A stretch of 64,000 bases of DNA, from the NCBI RefSeq assembly GCF_000720455.1, contig NZ_JOAK01000005.1, positions 124,001 to 188,000 of the forward strand, given 5' to 3'. Below the pieces are notes generated by a model. The model saw only the letters and a program-made list of their open reading frames with translations. It did not search any database and had not been told where the DNA came from. A program made the translations under genes and the position numbers. Below are positions 1 to 7,892 of the stretch, one piece after another. Numbering within the stretch: position 1 is the first letter of the stretch; each line of letters starts with the position of its first letter. Origin of the DNA: Streptomyces virginiae. Lineage in GTDB: Bacteria > Actinomycetota > Actinomycetes > Streptomycetales > Streptomycetaceae.

Positions 1-107
1 GGTGCCGTGATGGCGGACGCCTGCGGCATCAACACCAGGCCTATACCGGTGCCCGCACCGGCCAGTGACAGTACGAGGGCGGCAGTCAGCCCTCTGGATC
101 TACGCAT
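1..107 (-). CDS. secreted protein, N-terminal fragment (runs off the window)
   Basis: Only the first 35 codons are present; the gene continues past the left edge. The ATG at 107 begins MRRSRGLTAALVLSLAGAG, with a basic n-region and a hydrophobic core, then MPQASA, which fits a signal peptidase I site (ASA). The protein is therefore probably exported. A G-rich stretch just upstream of the ATG could act as a weak ribosome binding site. Nothing of the mature domain is visible, so no function can be assigned. The 245 bp between this start and the gmd stop hold no gene and presumably contain its promoter. Confidence 0.6.
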   Translation of the reverse strand, partial: MRRSRGLTAALVLSLAGAGTGIGLVLMPQASAITA

Positions 108-352
108 GAGCCCCCCAGGGCAATCGCCCGGTTTGATGGCTGGAACTATCCGAACAGCCATATGTATCTGGCGCAGACTAGGGCTCACGCGGGGGCCTGG
201 TCACCTCCCTTGACCCATTGCATACCAACTTGGAATCAAAGGTTCAGCATGGAGGGTGCACTAGGGACATACGGCACGTTTGCCCCGGTCACGCTGGCGC
301 AGAACCGCCTGCATGACCGGAACACGGCAAATCGTAGGGGAAATATAAGGCC

Positions 353-1366
353 TCAGCGATCGATACGGACCGTTGCGCCCGCCAGTTGGTCCTCGACCTG
401 GCGGATGTCGGCGTCGACCATGATCTGCGCCAATTCGGCCACCAGGACCGACGGCTTCCAGCCGAGCAGGTCATGGGCCTTGGAGGCGTCGCCGATGAGG
501 GCGTCGACCTCGCTGGGGCGCTCGTACTTGGCGTCGTAGCGGACGTGCTCGGTCCAGTCGAGTCCGGCGTGCGAGAAGGACGACTCGACGAACTCCCGGA
601 CGGTCGCGGCCACTCCGGTGGCGACCACGTAGTCGGTGGGCTCGTCCTGCTGCAGCATCCGCCACATGACGTCGACGTACTCGGGGGCGTAGCCCCAGTC
701 GCGCACCGCGTCGAGGTTGCCGAGGTAGAGGTGGTCCTGCAGACCGGCCTTGATGCGGGCGACCGCGCGGGTGATCTTGCGGGTCACGAAGGTCTCGCCG
801 CGGCGCGGGGACTCGTGGTTGAAGAGGATCCCGTTGACGGCGAACATGTCGTACGCCTCGCGGTAGTTCACCGTGGTCCAGTACGCGAAGACCTTGGCCG
901 CGCCGTACGGGCTGCGCGGGTGGAACGGGGTCTGCTCGTTCTGCGGCGGCGGGGTGGATCCGAACATCTCGGAGGACGAGGCCTGGTAGATGCGGGTGTC
1001 GACACCGCTGGCCCGGATGGCCTCCAGCAGCCGCAGCGCGCCGAGGCCGGTCACGTCGCCCGTGTAGAGCGGGGCGTCGAAGGAGACGCGGACATGGGAC
1101 TGCGCGCCGAGGTTGTAGACCTCGTCGGGGCGTATGTCGCGCAGCAGGTTCACAAGCGCGACGCCGTCGGAGAGGTCGGCGTGGTGCAGGACGAAGGACC
1201 GGTTGGCCGTCTGCGGGTCCTGGTAGATGTGGTCGACCCGCTCCGTGTTGAAGCTGGAGGACCGCCGCACGAGACCGTGCACCGTGTAGCCCTTGGAGAG
1301 CAGGAGCTCGGCGAGGTACGAGCCGTCCTGTCCGGTGACTCCGGTGATCAGTGCGGTCTTGCCCAT
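353..1366 (-). CDS. gmd: GDP-mannose 4,6-dehydratase
   Basis: Converts GDP-D-mannose to GDP-4-keto-6-deoxymannose, the first step to GDP-L-fucose and other 6-deoxyhexoses; cytosolic, NADP dependent. The 337-residue product is full length for Gmd. It has the Rossmann motif [15 protein letters not shown] at the N-terminus, the family [11 protein letters not shown] segment, SSSEMFG with the catalytic Ser/Glu, and the YGAAK Tyr-Lys pair of extended short-chain dehydrogenases. The start at 1366 (MGKTALITG) is chosen because the fold begins there and AAGGGGA lies 4-10 nt upstream. Divergent from fcl, which performs the next step. The much longer open frame upstream is a GC-rich artefact. Confidence 0.95.
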   Translation of the reverse strand: MGKTALITGVTGQDGSYLAELLLSKGYTVHGLVRRSSSFNTERVDHIYQDPQTANRSFVLHHADLSDGVALVNLLRDIRPDEVYNLGAQSHVRVSFDAPLYTGDVTGLGALRLLEAIRASGVDTRIYQASSSEMFGSTPPPQNEQTPFHPRSPYGAAKVFAYWTTVNYREAYDMFAVNGILFNHESPRRGETFVTRKITRAVARIKAGLQDHLYLGNLDAVRDWGYAPEYVDVMWRMLQQDEPTDYVVATGVAATVREFVESSFSHAGLDWTEHVRYDAKYERPSEVDALIGDASKAHDLLGWKPSVLVAELAQIMVDADIRQVEDQLAGATVRIDR

Positions 1367-1729
1367 GGGGTCCCCTTGCTGGTGGTTGCTGTGTGTCGTG
1401 GTGAGGCGTTGCCTCGGGGTGGGTGCGGAGTGAGCCCTGCGGGGCGGCGTACGGAGCGGTCGGGTCGCGGCCCGGGGGCTGGATGCGTACCGTACACGGC
1501 CGCCCCTGCGCACCCCTTGCGGGGCGCCCGCCGCTCTGTGGTGCGGACGCCGCCCGGCACGGCCCCGGTTCCGGAGCCGGCGCCACCGGCGGCGCCGAGT
1601 GCCACGTCCCGGCCGTCGGCCAGGACCGCGGGGCCCGCCGAGGCCGGTCCCGGGGTCGCGTCGGCGGGGCGGCCCGAGGCCGTTGGACCACTGCGCCCCG
1701 CGCGGGAGCGGACTGGCATCATCGGCGGT
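1367..1729. other. gmd-fcl divergent intergenic region
   Basis: This 363 bp GC-rich interval separates the divergent gmd and fcl starts and must hold promoters for both. Open frames run through it on both strands, but their predicted proteins are arginine/proline/glycine-rich low-complexity text with no family features. I see no gene and no confident promoter hexamers. Confidence 0.5.
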
Positions 1730-2674
1730 ATGACAAGTTCGCTGCCGCTCCTGCCCCCGAACGCCCGCGTCTTCGTCGCGGGCCACCGCGGCCTCGTGGG
1801 GTCCGCGGTCGCCCGCCGGCTCACCGCCGACGGCCACGAGGTGCTCACCCGGGGCCGTGCCGACCTCGACCTGCGCGACGCCGCGGCCACCGGGGCGTAC
1901 CTGAAGGACGTCCGCCCGGACGCCGTCGTGCTGGCCGCCGCCAAGGTCGGCGGGATCATGGCCAACAGCACGTACCCGGTGCAGTTCCTGGAGGAGAACC
2001 TGCAGATCCAGCTCAGTGTGATCGGCGGCGCCCACGCCGCCGGCGTGGGCCGTCTGCTGTTCCTCGGTTCGTCCTGCATCTACCCGAAGCTGGCGCCGCA
2101 GCCGATCCACGAGGACGCCCTGCTGACCGGCCCGCTGGAGCCGACCAACGAGGCCTACGCCCTCGCGAAGATCGCCGGCATCGTCCAGGTCCAGTCGTAC
2201 CGCAAGCAGTACGGGGCCTCGTACATCTCGGCCATGCCGACGAACCTCTACGGGCCCGGCGACAACTTCGACCTGGAGTCCTCGCACGTCCTGCCCGCCC
2301 TCATCCGGCGCTTCCACGAGGCCGCCGCCGAGGGCCGCGAGGAGGTCACCCTGTGGGGCTCCGGCACCCCGCGGCGGGAGTTCCTGCACGTGGACGACCT
2401 GGCCGCGGCCTGCGCCGTGCTGCTGAACACCTACGACGGCGACGAGCCGGTCAACATCGGCTGCGGCGAGGACCTGACGATCCGCGAGCTGGCCGAGACG
2501 GTCGCCGAAGTGACCGGCTTCCGGGGCGAGCTGGCCTGGGACACCTCCAAGCCCGACGGGACGCCGCGCAAGCTGCTGGACGTCGGCCGCCTGACCGCGC
2601 TCGGCTGGAAGCCCGGCATCCCGCTGCGGGACGGCATCGCCTCCACGTACAAGTGGTGGCGCGAGCAGAGCTGA
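1730..2674 (+). CDS. fcl: GDP-L-fucose synthase (GDP-4-keto-6-deoxymannose epimerase/reductase)
   Basis: Performs the 3,5-epimerisation and NADPH-dependent 4-reduction of GDP-4-keto-6-deoxymannose to GDP-L-fucose. The 314-residue protein shows [13 protein letters not shown] (nucleotide binding), LGSSCIYPK with the catalytic Ser/Cys, [11 protein letters not shown] with the Tyr-x3-Lys pair, and the typical [10 protein letters not shown] and [16 protein letters not shown] segments; length is normal for WcaG/Fcl. The ATG at 1730 is chosen because homologues start within a few residues of this fold; there is no strong Shine-Dalgarno sequence. The neighbouring gmd provides its substrate, so a fucosylated surface glycan is a reasonable inference. 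Confidence 0.93.
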   Translation: MTSSLPLLPPNARVFVAGHRGLVGSAVARRLTADGHEVLTRGRADLDLRDAAATGAYLKDVRPDAVVLAAAKVGGIMANSTYPVQFLEENLQIQLSVIGGAHAAGVGRLLFLGSSCIYPKLAPQPIHEDALLTGPLEPTNEAYALAKIAGIVQVQSYRKQYGASYISAMPTNLYGPGDNFDLESSHVLPALIRRFHEAAAEGREEVTLWGSGTPRREFLHVDDLAAACAVLLNTYDGDEPVNIGCGEDLTIRELAETVAEVTGFRGELAWDTSKPDGTPRKLLDVGRLTALGWKPGIPLRDGIASTYKWWREQS

Positions 2675-2696
2675 TCGCACAGGCGGCCTCGGCCCC

Positions 2697-4172
2697 TCAG
2701 TAGGCTCCGCGACCGTCGACGACGGCGCGGAGCGTACGGCCCATCACGTCGACGTCACTGGTGAAGGACCAGTTGTCGACGTACTGCAGGTCCAGTTGGA
2801 TCGTCTCGTCCCACGACAGGTCCGACCTGCCGCTGATCTGCCACAGCCCCGTCATTCCGGGCCGCACGGTCAGCCGGCGCAGCTCGACCTCGTCGTACTG
2901 GGCCACCTCGTCCGGCAGCGGCGGGCGCGGGCCGACCAGCGACATGTCGCCGATGAGCACGTTGACCAGCTGCGGCAGCTCGTCCAGGGAGGTGCGGCGC
3001 AGCAGTCGGCCCACCCGGGTGACCCGGGGGTCGCGCCGCATCTTGAACATCAGGCCGTCGTTCTCGTTGGCCCCGGCCAGCTCGGCCTTGCGGGCGTCGG
3101 CGTCCACCACCATCGTGCGGAACTTCCACATGACGAAGGGGACCCCGTCGCGGCCTATGCGCCGCTGGCGGTAGAAGGCGGGGCCGCGCGAGCCGAAGCG
3201 GATGGCGAGCACGAGTCCGAGGAAGAGCGGGGAGAGCAGCAGCAGCCCGGCCGCGGCGCCCACCCGGTCCAGGGCCGACTTCAGCAGCGTCTGCACGCCG
3301 CGGCTGACCGGCGGCGCGACGCGCAGCACGGCGAGTCCGCCGGCGGACAGGGTCTCCAGTCGCTTGACGGAGACCTCCACCAGTCCGGGGAAGACGGCGA
3401 GTTCCAGTCCCGCGTCGTGCAGGGCCCAGGCGATGCGGCGCAGCCGCTCCCCCGTGATGCGCACGCCGGGGGCGACCAGCACCAGGTCGGCGTGGTGGCT
3501 CAGGACCGCGCCGAGCACGGCGGCGGAGTCGACGCCGGGGGCCTCGGGGGCGTCTGCGTCGAGCCGTGCCGCCACGGGGACCCCGCTGGCGAGCGGGCCG
3601 GTGCCGACGGGGACGACGCCGACGACCACGTACGGGTGGTCGGTGCGGGCGGCGAGGTGCGCGATGACGTCCTCGGCCGCGTCGGGCTCCCCTATGACGA
3701 GCACGCGGCTCACGGCCTGGGCCTCGCGGCGGGCGGCCGAGAGGTGACGGTAGGTCAATTTGTGGCAGGCGACCGTGATCAGCAGGGCGGGCAGCAGGGC
3801 CCCGAGGGCGGACAGCCGGGGCGTGTCCTCCTCGGTCACCACGCGCGCCACGGCCAGGACGCCGATCAGAATCAGCCAGTCGTGGAGGACGGGCAGCACT
3901 CCGCGGGACTCTCCGAGCGCCCGGGTGGCGTACCGGCGGCGCAGCGCCTGTATCCCGGTCCACGCCACGGCGGCGGCCAGCGCGCAGTAGACGGGTCGGA
4001 CCTGCTGAGCGGCGTCGAAGACGAGTCCGACGGGGACGGCTGCGCCGAAGAAGTCGGCGGCCATGGCGGCCGGACGGTACCAGCGGGCCTTGTCCCCGAG
4101 GCGCCGCACGGGAGCCAGGGACTCATGGGCCGCCCTGGCCACTCTTTGCGCAGGAAAATGAACATGCCTCAT
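2697..4172 (-). CDS. polyprenyl glycosylphosphotransferase (exopolysaccharide initiation)
   Basis: Predicted membrane enzyme transferring a sugar-1-phosphate from a nucleotide sugar to undecaprenyl phosphate to start polysaccharide assembly. The N-terminal half (about residues 30-120) holds several hydrophobic segments. A central CoA-binding-like region ([15 protein letters not shown]) follows. The C-terminal ~200 residues are the bacterial sugar transferase domain: a TM segment after SALDRVG, the [21 protein letters not shown] motif, [20 protein letters not shown] and [14 protein letters not shown]. Length is 491 aa. The start at 4172 (MRHVHFPAQ) is preceded by AGGGGGGCCC as a ribosome binding site. 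Convergent with fcl, 22 bp apart. With gmd and fcl it suggests a deoxyhexose-containing exopolysaccharide, although no other glycosyltransferases are visible here. Confidence 0.9.
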   Translation of the reverse strand: MRHVHFPAQRVARAAHESLAPVRRLGDKARWYRPAAMAADFFGAAVPVGLVFDAAQQVRPVYCALAAAVAWTGIQALRRRYATRALGESRGVLPVLHDWLILIGVLAVARVVTEEDTPRLSALGALLPALLITVACHKLTYRHLSAARREAQAVSRVLVIGEPDAAEDVIAHLAARTDHPYVVVGVVPVGTGPLASGVPVAARLDADAPEAPGVDSAAVLGAVLSHHADLVLVAPGVRITGERLRRIAWALHDAGLELAVFPGLVEVSVKRLETLSAGGLAVLRVAPPVSRGVQTLLKSALDRVGAAAGLLLLSPLFLGLVLAIRFGSRGPAFYRQRRIGRDGVPFVMWKFRTMVVDADARKAELAGANENDGLMFKMRRDPRVTRVGRLLRRTSLDELPQLVNVLIGDMSLVGPRPPLPDEVAQYDEVELRRLTVRPGMTGLWQISGRSDLSWDETIQLDLQYVDNWSFTSDVDVMGRTLRAVVDGRGAY

Positions 4173-4266
4173 GGGCCCCCCTGGCACGTGGTCTATGACA
4201 GTGGCAAGTGTCCATGGCTTCCCCTGGCAACGGACATCGCCGCACCGGCAAACAGTACGACAAACA

Positions 4267-4294
4267 CCCGTACGGTAAATGCCGTTTCGGTCAA
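4267..4294 (-). promoter_or_regulatory. candidate promoter of the glycosylphosphotransferase gene
   Basis: On the minus strand TTGACC (4294-4289) lies 16 bp before TACGGG (4272-4267), resembling a HrdB-type promoter; transcription would begin about 90 nt upstream of the ATG at 4172. The surrounding 4173-4553 interval (381 bp) separates this gene from the divergent protease gene, is less GC-rich than the coding sequence, and contains no gene. Confidence 0.35.
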
Positions 4295-4553
4295 CCCAGC
4301 CTCTTGTTGCGCAAGTGTTAGCAACCGGTAGCAGGCGTTCCGAATCCCGGACGTCGTGCGACGCACACGAAGGTGAATGGTCCGGATACCGGATACGTAT
4401 CTTCGGACAACGAACCGTTTCCGGCCAACCTTTTGACGCGGCCCTGACATCCGACGCGCCAAGTGGCAATCTTCGACCGTTCATCGCACCGCACCTGCTC
4501 TGCCCGGAGGCCCACCCAGCCATCCGGAACCCCCCTTGCAGAAGGAGTCTGCG

Positions 4554-6824
4554 TTGAGGTCCACCCCCCAGAGGCGTGCCACCGCGGCGGGCGCGCTCGT
4601 TGCCGCGGCAGCCCTGCTCGCCGTAGGTATACAGACCGGAACCGCCACCGCCGACGCCACCGCGTCACAGGCACCCAAGGCCGCCCAGTCCAATCCGGGC
4701 GCGGCCAACCGCGTACTCAGCGCATCGGAGCGTGCGACGCTCCTCGCCGAAGCCAACTCGACCACCGCGCAGGCCGCCAAGGCGCTCGGCCTCGGCAGTG
4801 GCGAGAAGCTCATCGTCCGCGACGTCGTCCAGGATGCGGACGGTACGACGCACACCACATACGAGCGGACCTACAACGGCCTGCCCGTGCTCGGCGGTGA
4901 CCTCACGGTCCACGCCAAGGACGGCGTCACCAAGAGTGTGACCAAGGCGACCCACCACGACATCAAGGTCGCGGACACGGACGCCTCCGTCACCCCGGCG
5001 GCCGCCGAGAGCCAGGCCGTCGCCGCCGCCGGCGCCGAGGGCTCCAAGGAGGCCAAGCCCTCCAAGAACGCCCGCAAGGTGATCTGGGCCGCCGAAGGCG
5101 CTCCGGTCCTCGCGTTCGAGACGGTCGTCGGCGGAATCCAGCACGACGGCACCCCGAACGAGCTGCACGTGGTGACGAACGCCAAGACCGGCGCCAAGAT
5201 CACCGAGTGGCAGGCCATCGAGACCGGCACCGGCAACACCATGTACAGCGGCCAAGTGACCCTCGGGACCACGCAGTCGGGCAGCACCTGGAACCTGACC
5301 GACGCCGCGCGCGGCAGCCACAAGACCTACAACCTCAACCGCGGCACCGGCTCCGGCACCGGCACGCTCTTCTCCGGCCCGGACGACGTATGGGGCAACG
5401 GCCTGCCCTCCAACCTGGAGACGGCCGGCGGCGACGCCCACTACGGCGCCGCGGTCACGTGGGACTACTACAAGAACGTGCACGGCCGCAACGGCCTGCG
5501 CAACGACGGCGTGGCCCCGTACAGCCGGGTCCACTACGGCAACTCCTACGTGAACGCCTTCTGGTCCGACTCCTGCTTCTGCATGACGTACGGCGACGGC
5601 GAGGGCAACAACAAGCCCCTCACCTCCACCGACGTGGCGGCGCACGAGATGACCCACGGTCTGACCTCGGTCACCGGCAACATGACCTACAGCGGTGAGC
5701 CGGGCGGCCTGAACGAGGCCACCTCCGACATCATGGCGGCCGCGGTCGAGTTCTACGCCGCCAACCCCCAGGACGTCGGTGACTACCTGGTCGGCGAGAA
5801 GATCGACATCAACGGCGACGGCACCCCGCTGCGCTACATGGACAAGCCGAGCAAGGACGGCGCGTCCAAGGACGCCTGGTACTCGGGCCTCGGCTCGATC
5901 GACGTCCACTACTCCTCGGGCCCGGCCAACCACTGGTACTACCTGGCCTCCGAGGGCTCCGGCGCCAAGGTCGTCAACGGCGTGAGCTACGACTCGCCGA
6001 CCTCCGACGGTCTCCCGGTCACCGCGATCGGCCGCGACGCCGCCTCGAAGATCTGGTTCCGCGCGCTGACCACCGGTCTGTTCAAGTCGAACACCAACTA
6101 CGCGGCCGCCCGTACGGCGACCCTGCAGGCGGCGGCCGACCTGTACGGCGCCGGCTCGACCACCTACAACAACGCGGCGAACGCCTGGGCGGCCATCAAC
6201 GTCGGCCCGCGCATCGTGAGCGGCGTCTCGGTCACCCCGATCGCCAACCAGAACACCCAGATCAACACCGCCGTGAGCCTGCAGGTCCAGGCCACGAGCA
6301 CCAACCCGGGTGCGCTGAGCTACGCGGCGACCGGCCTGCCGGCCGGCCTGTCGATCAACTCCTCGACCGGTCTCATCTCCGGTACGGCCACCACCGCGGG
6401 CACGTCCAACGTGACCGTCACCGTGACCGACTCGCAGAGCAAGACCGGCACGGCGTCCTTCACCTGGACCGTCGGCACCGGACAGCAGAACGTCTTCGAG
6501 AACACGGCCGACTACCAGATCACGGACAACGCCACGGTCGAGTCCCCGATCAACGTGACCCGCACGGGCAACGCCCCGAGCACGCTGAAGGTGGACGTGA
6601 ACATCGTCCACACCTACGTCGGTGACCTGGTGGTCGACCTGGTCGCCCCCGACGGCAGCGTGTACAACCTGCGCAACCGCACCGGCGGCAGCGCGGACAA
6701 CATCGTCCAGACCTTCACCGTGAACGCCTCCTCCGAGGTCGCCAACGGCACCTGGAAGCTTCGCGTCAGGGACGCTGCCAGCCTGGACACCGGCTACATC
6801 AACAGCTGGAAGCTCACCTTCTGA
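4554..6824 (+). CDS. secreted M4 family (thermolysin-like) zinc metalloprotease with C-terminal Ig-like and P domains
   Basis: Extracellular neutral protease. The TTG at 4554 is preferred over the in-frame TTG at 4536 because GAAGGAG lies 6 nt before it. A signal peptide (RRATAAGALVAAAALLAVG...) and a propeptide with FTP/PepSY-type features cover about residues 1-210. The catalytic domain has HEMTH (residues 364-368, zinc and general base) and the downstream GGLNEATSD with the third zinc ligand, Glu388. About residues 565-645 form a putative Ig-like (He_PIG) module (GLPAGLSINSSTGLISGT) and the last ~105 a proprotein-convertase P domain (HTYVGDLVVDLVAPDG, WKLRVRD). All catalytic residues are present, so it should be active; the P domain probably aids folding or substrate binding. 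Confidence 0.94.
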   Translation: MRSTPQRRATAAGALVAAAALLAVGIQTGTATADATASQAPKAAQSNPGAANRVLSASERATLLAEANSTTAQAAKALGLGSGEKLIVRDVVQDADGTTHTTYERTYNGLPVLGGDLTVHAKDGVTKSVTKATHHDIKVADTDASVTPAAAESQAVAAAGAEGSKEAKPSKNARKVIWAAEGAPVLAFETVVGGIQHDGTPNELHVVTNAKTGAKITEWQAIETGTGNTMYSGQVTLGTTQSGSTWNLTDAARGSHKTYNLNRGTGSGTGTLFSGPDDVWGNGLPSNLETAGGDAHYGAAVTWDYYKNVHGRNGLRNDGVAPYSRVHYGNSYVNAFWSDSCFCMTYGDGEGNNKPLTSTDVAAHEMTHGLTSVTGNMTYSGEPGGLNEATSDIMAAAVEFYAANPQDVGDYLVGEKIDINGDGTPLRYMDKPSKDGASKDAWYSGLGSIDVHYSSGPANHWYYLASEGSGAKVVNGVSYDSPTSDGLPVTAIGRDAASKIWFRALTTGLFKSNTNYAAARTATLQAAADLYGAGSTTYNNAANAWAAINVGPRIVSGVSVTPIANQNTQINTAVSLQVQATSTNPGALSYAATGLPAGLSINSSTGLISGTATTAGTSNVTVTVTDSQSKTGTASFTWTVGTGQQNVFENTADYQITDNATVESPINVTRTGNAPSTLKVDVNIVHTYVGDLVVDLVAPDGSVYNLRNRTGGSADNIVQTFTVNASSEVANGTWKLRVRDAASLDTGYINSWKLTF

Positions 6825-6871
6825 CCCCGTCGGGGCAGCGTGAGCCACAGCCGAACAGATAGATAGACACG

Positions 6872-6905
6872 GGGCCGCCCGGGAGTAGACCTCCCCGGGC
6901 GGCCC
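6872..6905 (+). terminator. rho-independent-like terminator after the M4 protease
   Basis: Perfect 12-bp inverted repeat GGGCCGCCCGGG (6872-6883) / CCCGGGCGGCCC (6894-6905) with a 10-nt loop, starting 47 nt after the protease stop. There is no U-tract, as is usual for Streptomyces terminators. It may also serve the convergent gene ending at 6952. Confidence 0.75.
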
Positions 6906-6951
6906 TGTCCCATTGGACGGCGCGGCGGGACCGGGGCGGGAGTCCGGCCGG

Positions 6952-7608
6952 TCAGCCGATGGCGCGCAGGACCATGGAGACGAAGTCCTCCTGCGCCGCG
7001 TCCACGTCCTCCACGTCCTCCACGTCCTCCACGTCCTCCACGTCCTGCGCGTCGTTCGGTTCGCCCCGGCCCTGGCCCTGGCCGCCGTCGCTCCAGTCGC
7101 CGCGGCCCTGGTCGTCCTCCCCGGCCGCGTCCTCGTCGTTCTGGTCACCGCGGCCCTGGCCCTGTTCGCCGCCGTCACCCCAGTCGCCGCGGCCCTCCTC
7201 CTGGTCGCCGCCGTCGTTCCAGTCGCCGCGTCCCGGACCCTGACCGGCTTCGTCCGCCGGCTTGAAGAAGGCCGCCACGACCTCCACGTCCGACACGGAC
7301 CCGTTCGGCCCCAGCGTCGCGACGGCCCTGCCGCCGCAGCCGGGGTTGTCGAACAGCAGGGCCCGCGACCGCGTCCGGTTGGTGACCTCGACGGCGGGGT
7401 CTCGGCGGGACGTGCCCGTGAGCAGGTAGCAGGTGCCGTCGTCCGCGGGCCGGATCCGGCCCTGCCGCTCACGGCCGGCGTCGTCGAAGTACCGGTAGTT
7501 CAGCGTGCCGAGGCGGTCACCGTGGTCGTCGGCCGGCGCCGGGCCGGCCGTGGGCAGGGCGAGCGCGAGCGCGCCGACGAACACGGCGGCGGTGGTGCCA
7601 AGACGCAT
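6952..7608 (-). CDS. secreted acidic GRGD-repeat protein of unknown function
   Basis: The ATG at 7608 starts MRLGTTAAVFVGALALALPTAG, a clear signal peptide cleaved around APADDH; the upstream in-frame extension lacks that logic. Residues ~30-110 form a small globular-looking region with two cysteines (CYLL, PGCGG). From ~115 onward it is low complexity: GRGDWNDGG, GRGDWGDGG, GRGDQND, GRGDWSDGG and a degenerate GRGEPND, followed by a VED tandem and a short hydrophobic tail (FVSMVLRAIG). The 218-residue protein is strongly acidic and Gly-rich in its second half. I do not recognise the family. Convergent with the protease gene. Confidence 0.7.
   Translation of the reverse strand: MRLGTTAAVFVGALALALPTAGPAPADDHGDRLGTLNYRYFDDAGRERQGRIRPADDGTCYLLTGTSRRDPAVEVTNRTRSRALLFDNPGCGGRAVATLGPNGSVSDVEVVAAFFKPADEAGQGPGRGDWNDGGDQEEGRGDWGDGGEQGQGRGDQNDEDAAGEDDQGRGDWSDGGQGQGRGEPNDAQDVEDVEDVEDVEDVDAAQEDFVSMVLRAIG
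7006..7041. repeat. 9-bp tandem repeat (4 perfect copies) inside the GRGD protein gene
   Basis: GTCCTCCAC is repeated four times without mismatch, with degenerate copies on either side. On the coding (minus) strand it encodes the Val-Glu-Asp tandem near the protein C-terminus. The unit length is a multiple of three, so copy-number change would keep the frame. Confidence 0.85.
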
Positions 7609-7834
7609 GGGGGAGAGTCCGTTCCTCGGGTTCCTCGGGTTCCGCGGACGCCGGATCCGGTGGCGTCCGCGGGCAGCGTAGGAGCGGAGGAGGGTGCCGA
7701 AACGATTCGGCATACCGGCGCGTACGCAGGTTCACCCAGGAGGTCCCCCGTCGTGCGCCTCTCCGAGGCCGCGGGCGGCGGGCGGCGGGCGGCGGCTGCA
7801 CCCGCCGCCCGCGCGCCCGCCTCCACGACGGGGC

Positions 7835-7892
7835 CTGGGAAGTGCCCGCGAAGCCCGGACCGCGCAGGCGGGACTTCGCGGACACGACCTAG
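7835..7892. repeat. CTAG-bounded palindromic mini-element, copy A
   Basis: The right end CGCGGACACGACCTAG (7877-7892) and the adjoining GCAGGCGGGACTT are identical to the copy at 37934-38009. The left end CTGGGAAGTGCCCGCG (7835-7850) is a degenerate form of that copy's CTAGGGAGTGTCCGC. The interior differs and is shorter. The element lies immediately 3' of glgP, and its boundary CTAG provides the glgP TAG stop codon (7891-7889 on the minus strand). Confidence 0.65.

Noticed and set aside
1367..1729. Open frames joining gmd or fcl to longer upstream reading frames
   Set aside because: The extra residues are Arg/Pro/Gly-rich and absent from Gmd and Fcl families; both proteins are complete from the chosen starts.
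7006..7041. Regular 9-bp repeats as a possible CRISPR
   Set aside because: Repeats are contiguous, without spacers, and encode Val-Glu-Asp in frame within a secreted protein.
4665..7472. 935-codon open frame antisense to the M4 protease
   Set aside because: Low-complexity Arg/Gly/Val/Asp translation typical of GC-rich antisense frames; the sense strand encodes a complete protease and a signal-peptide protein.
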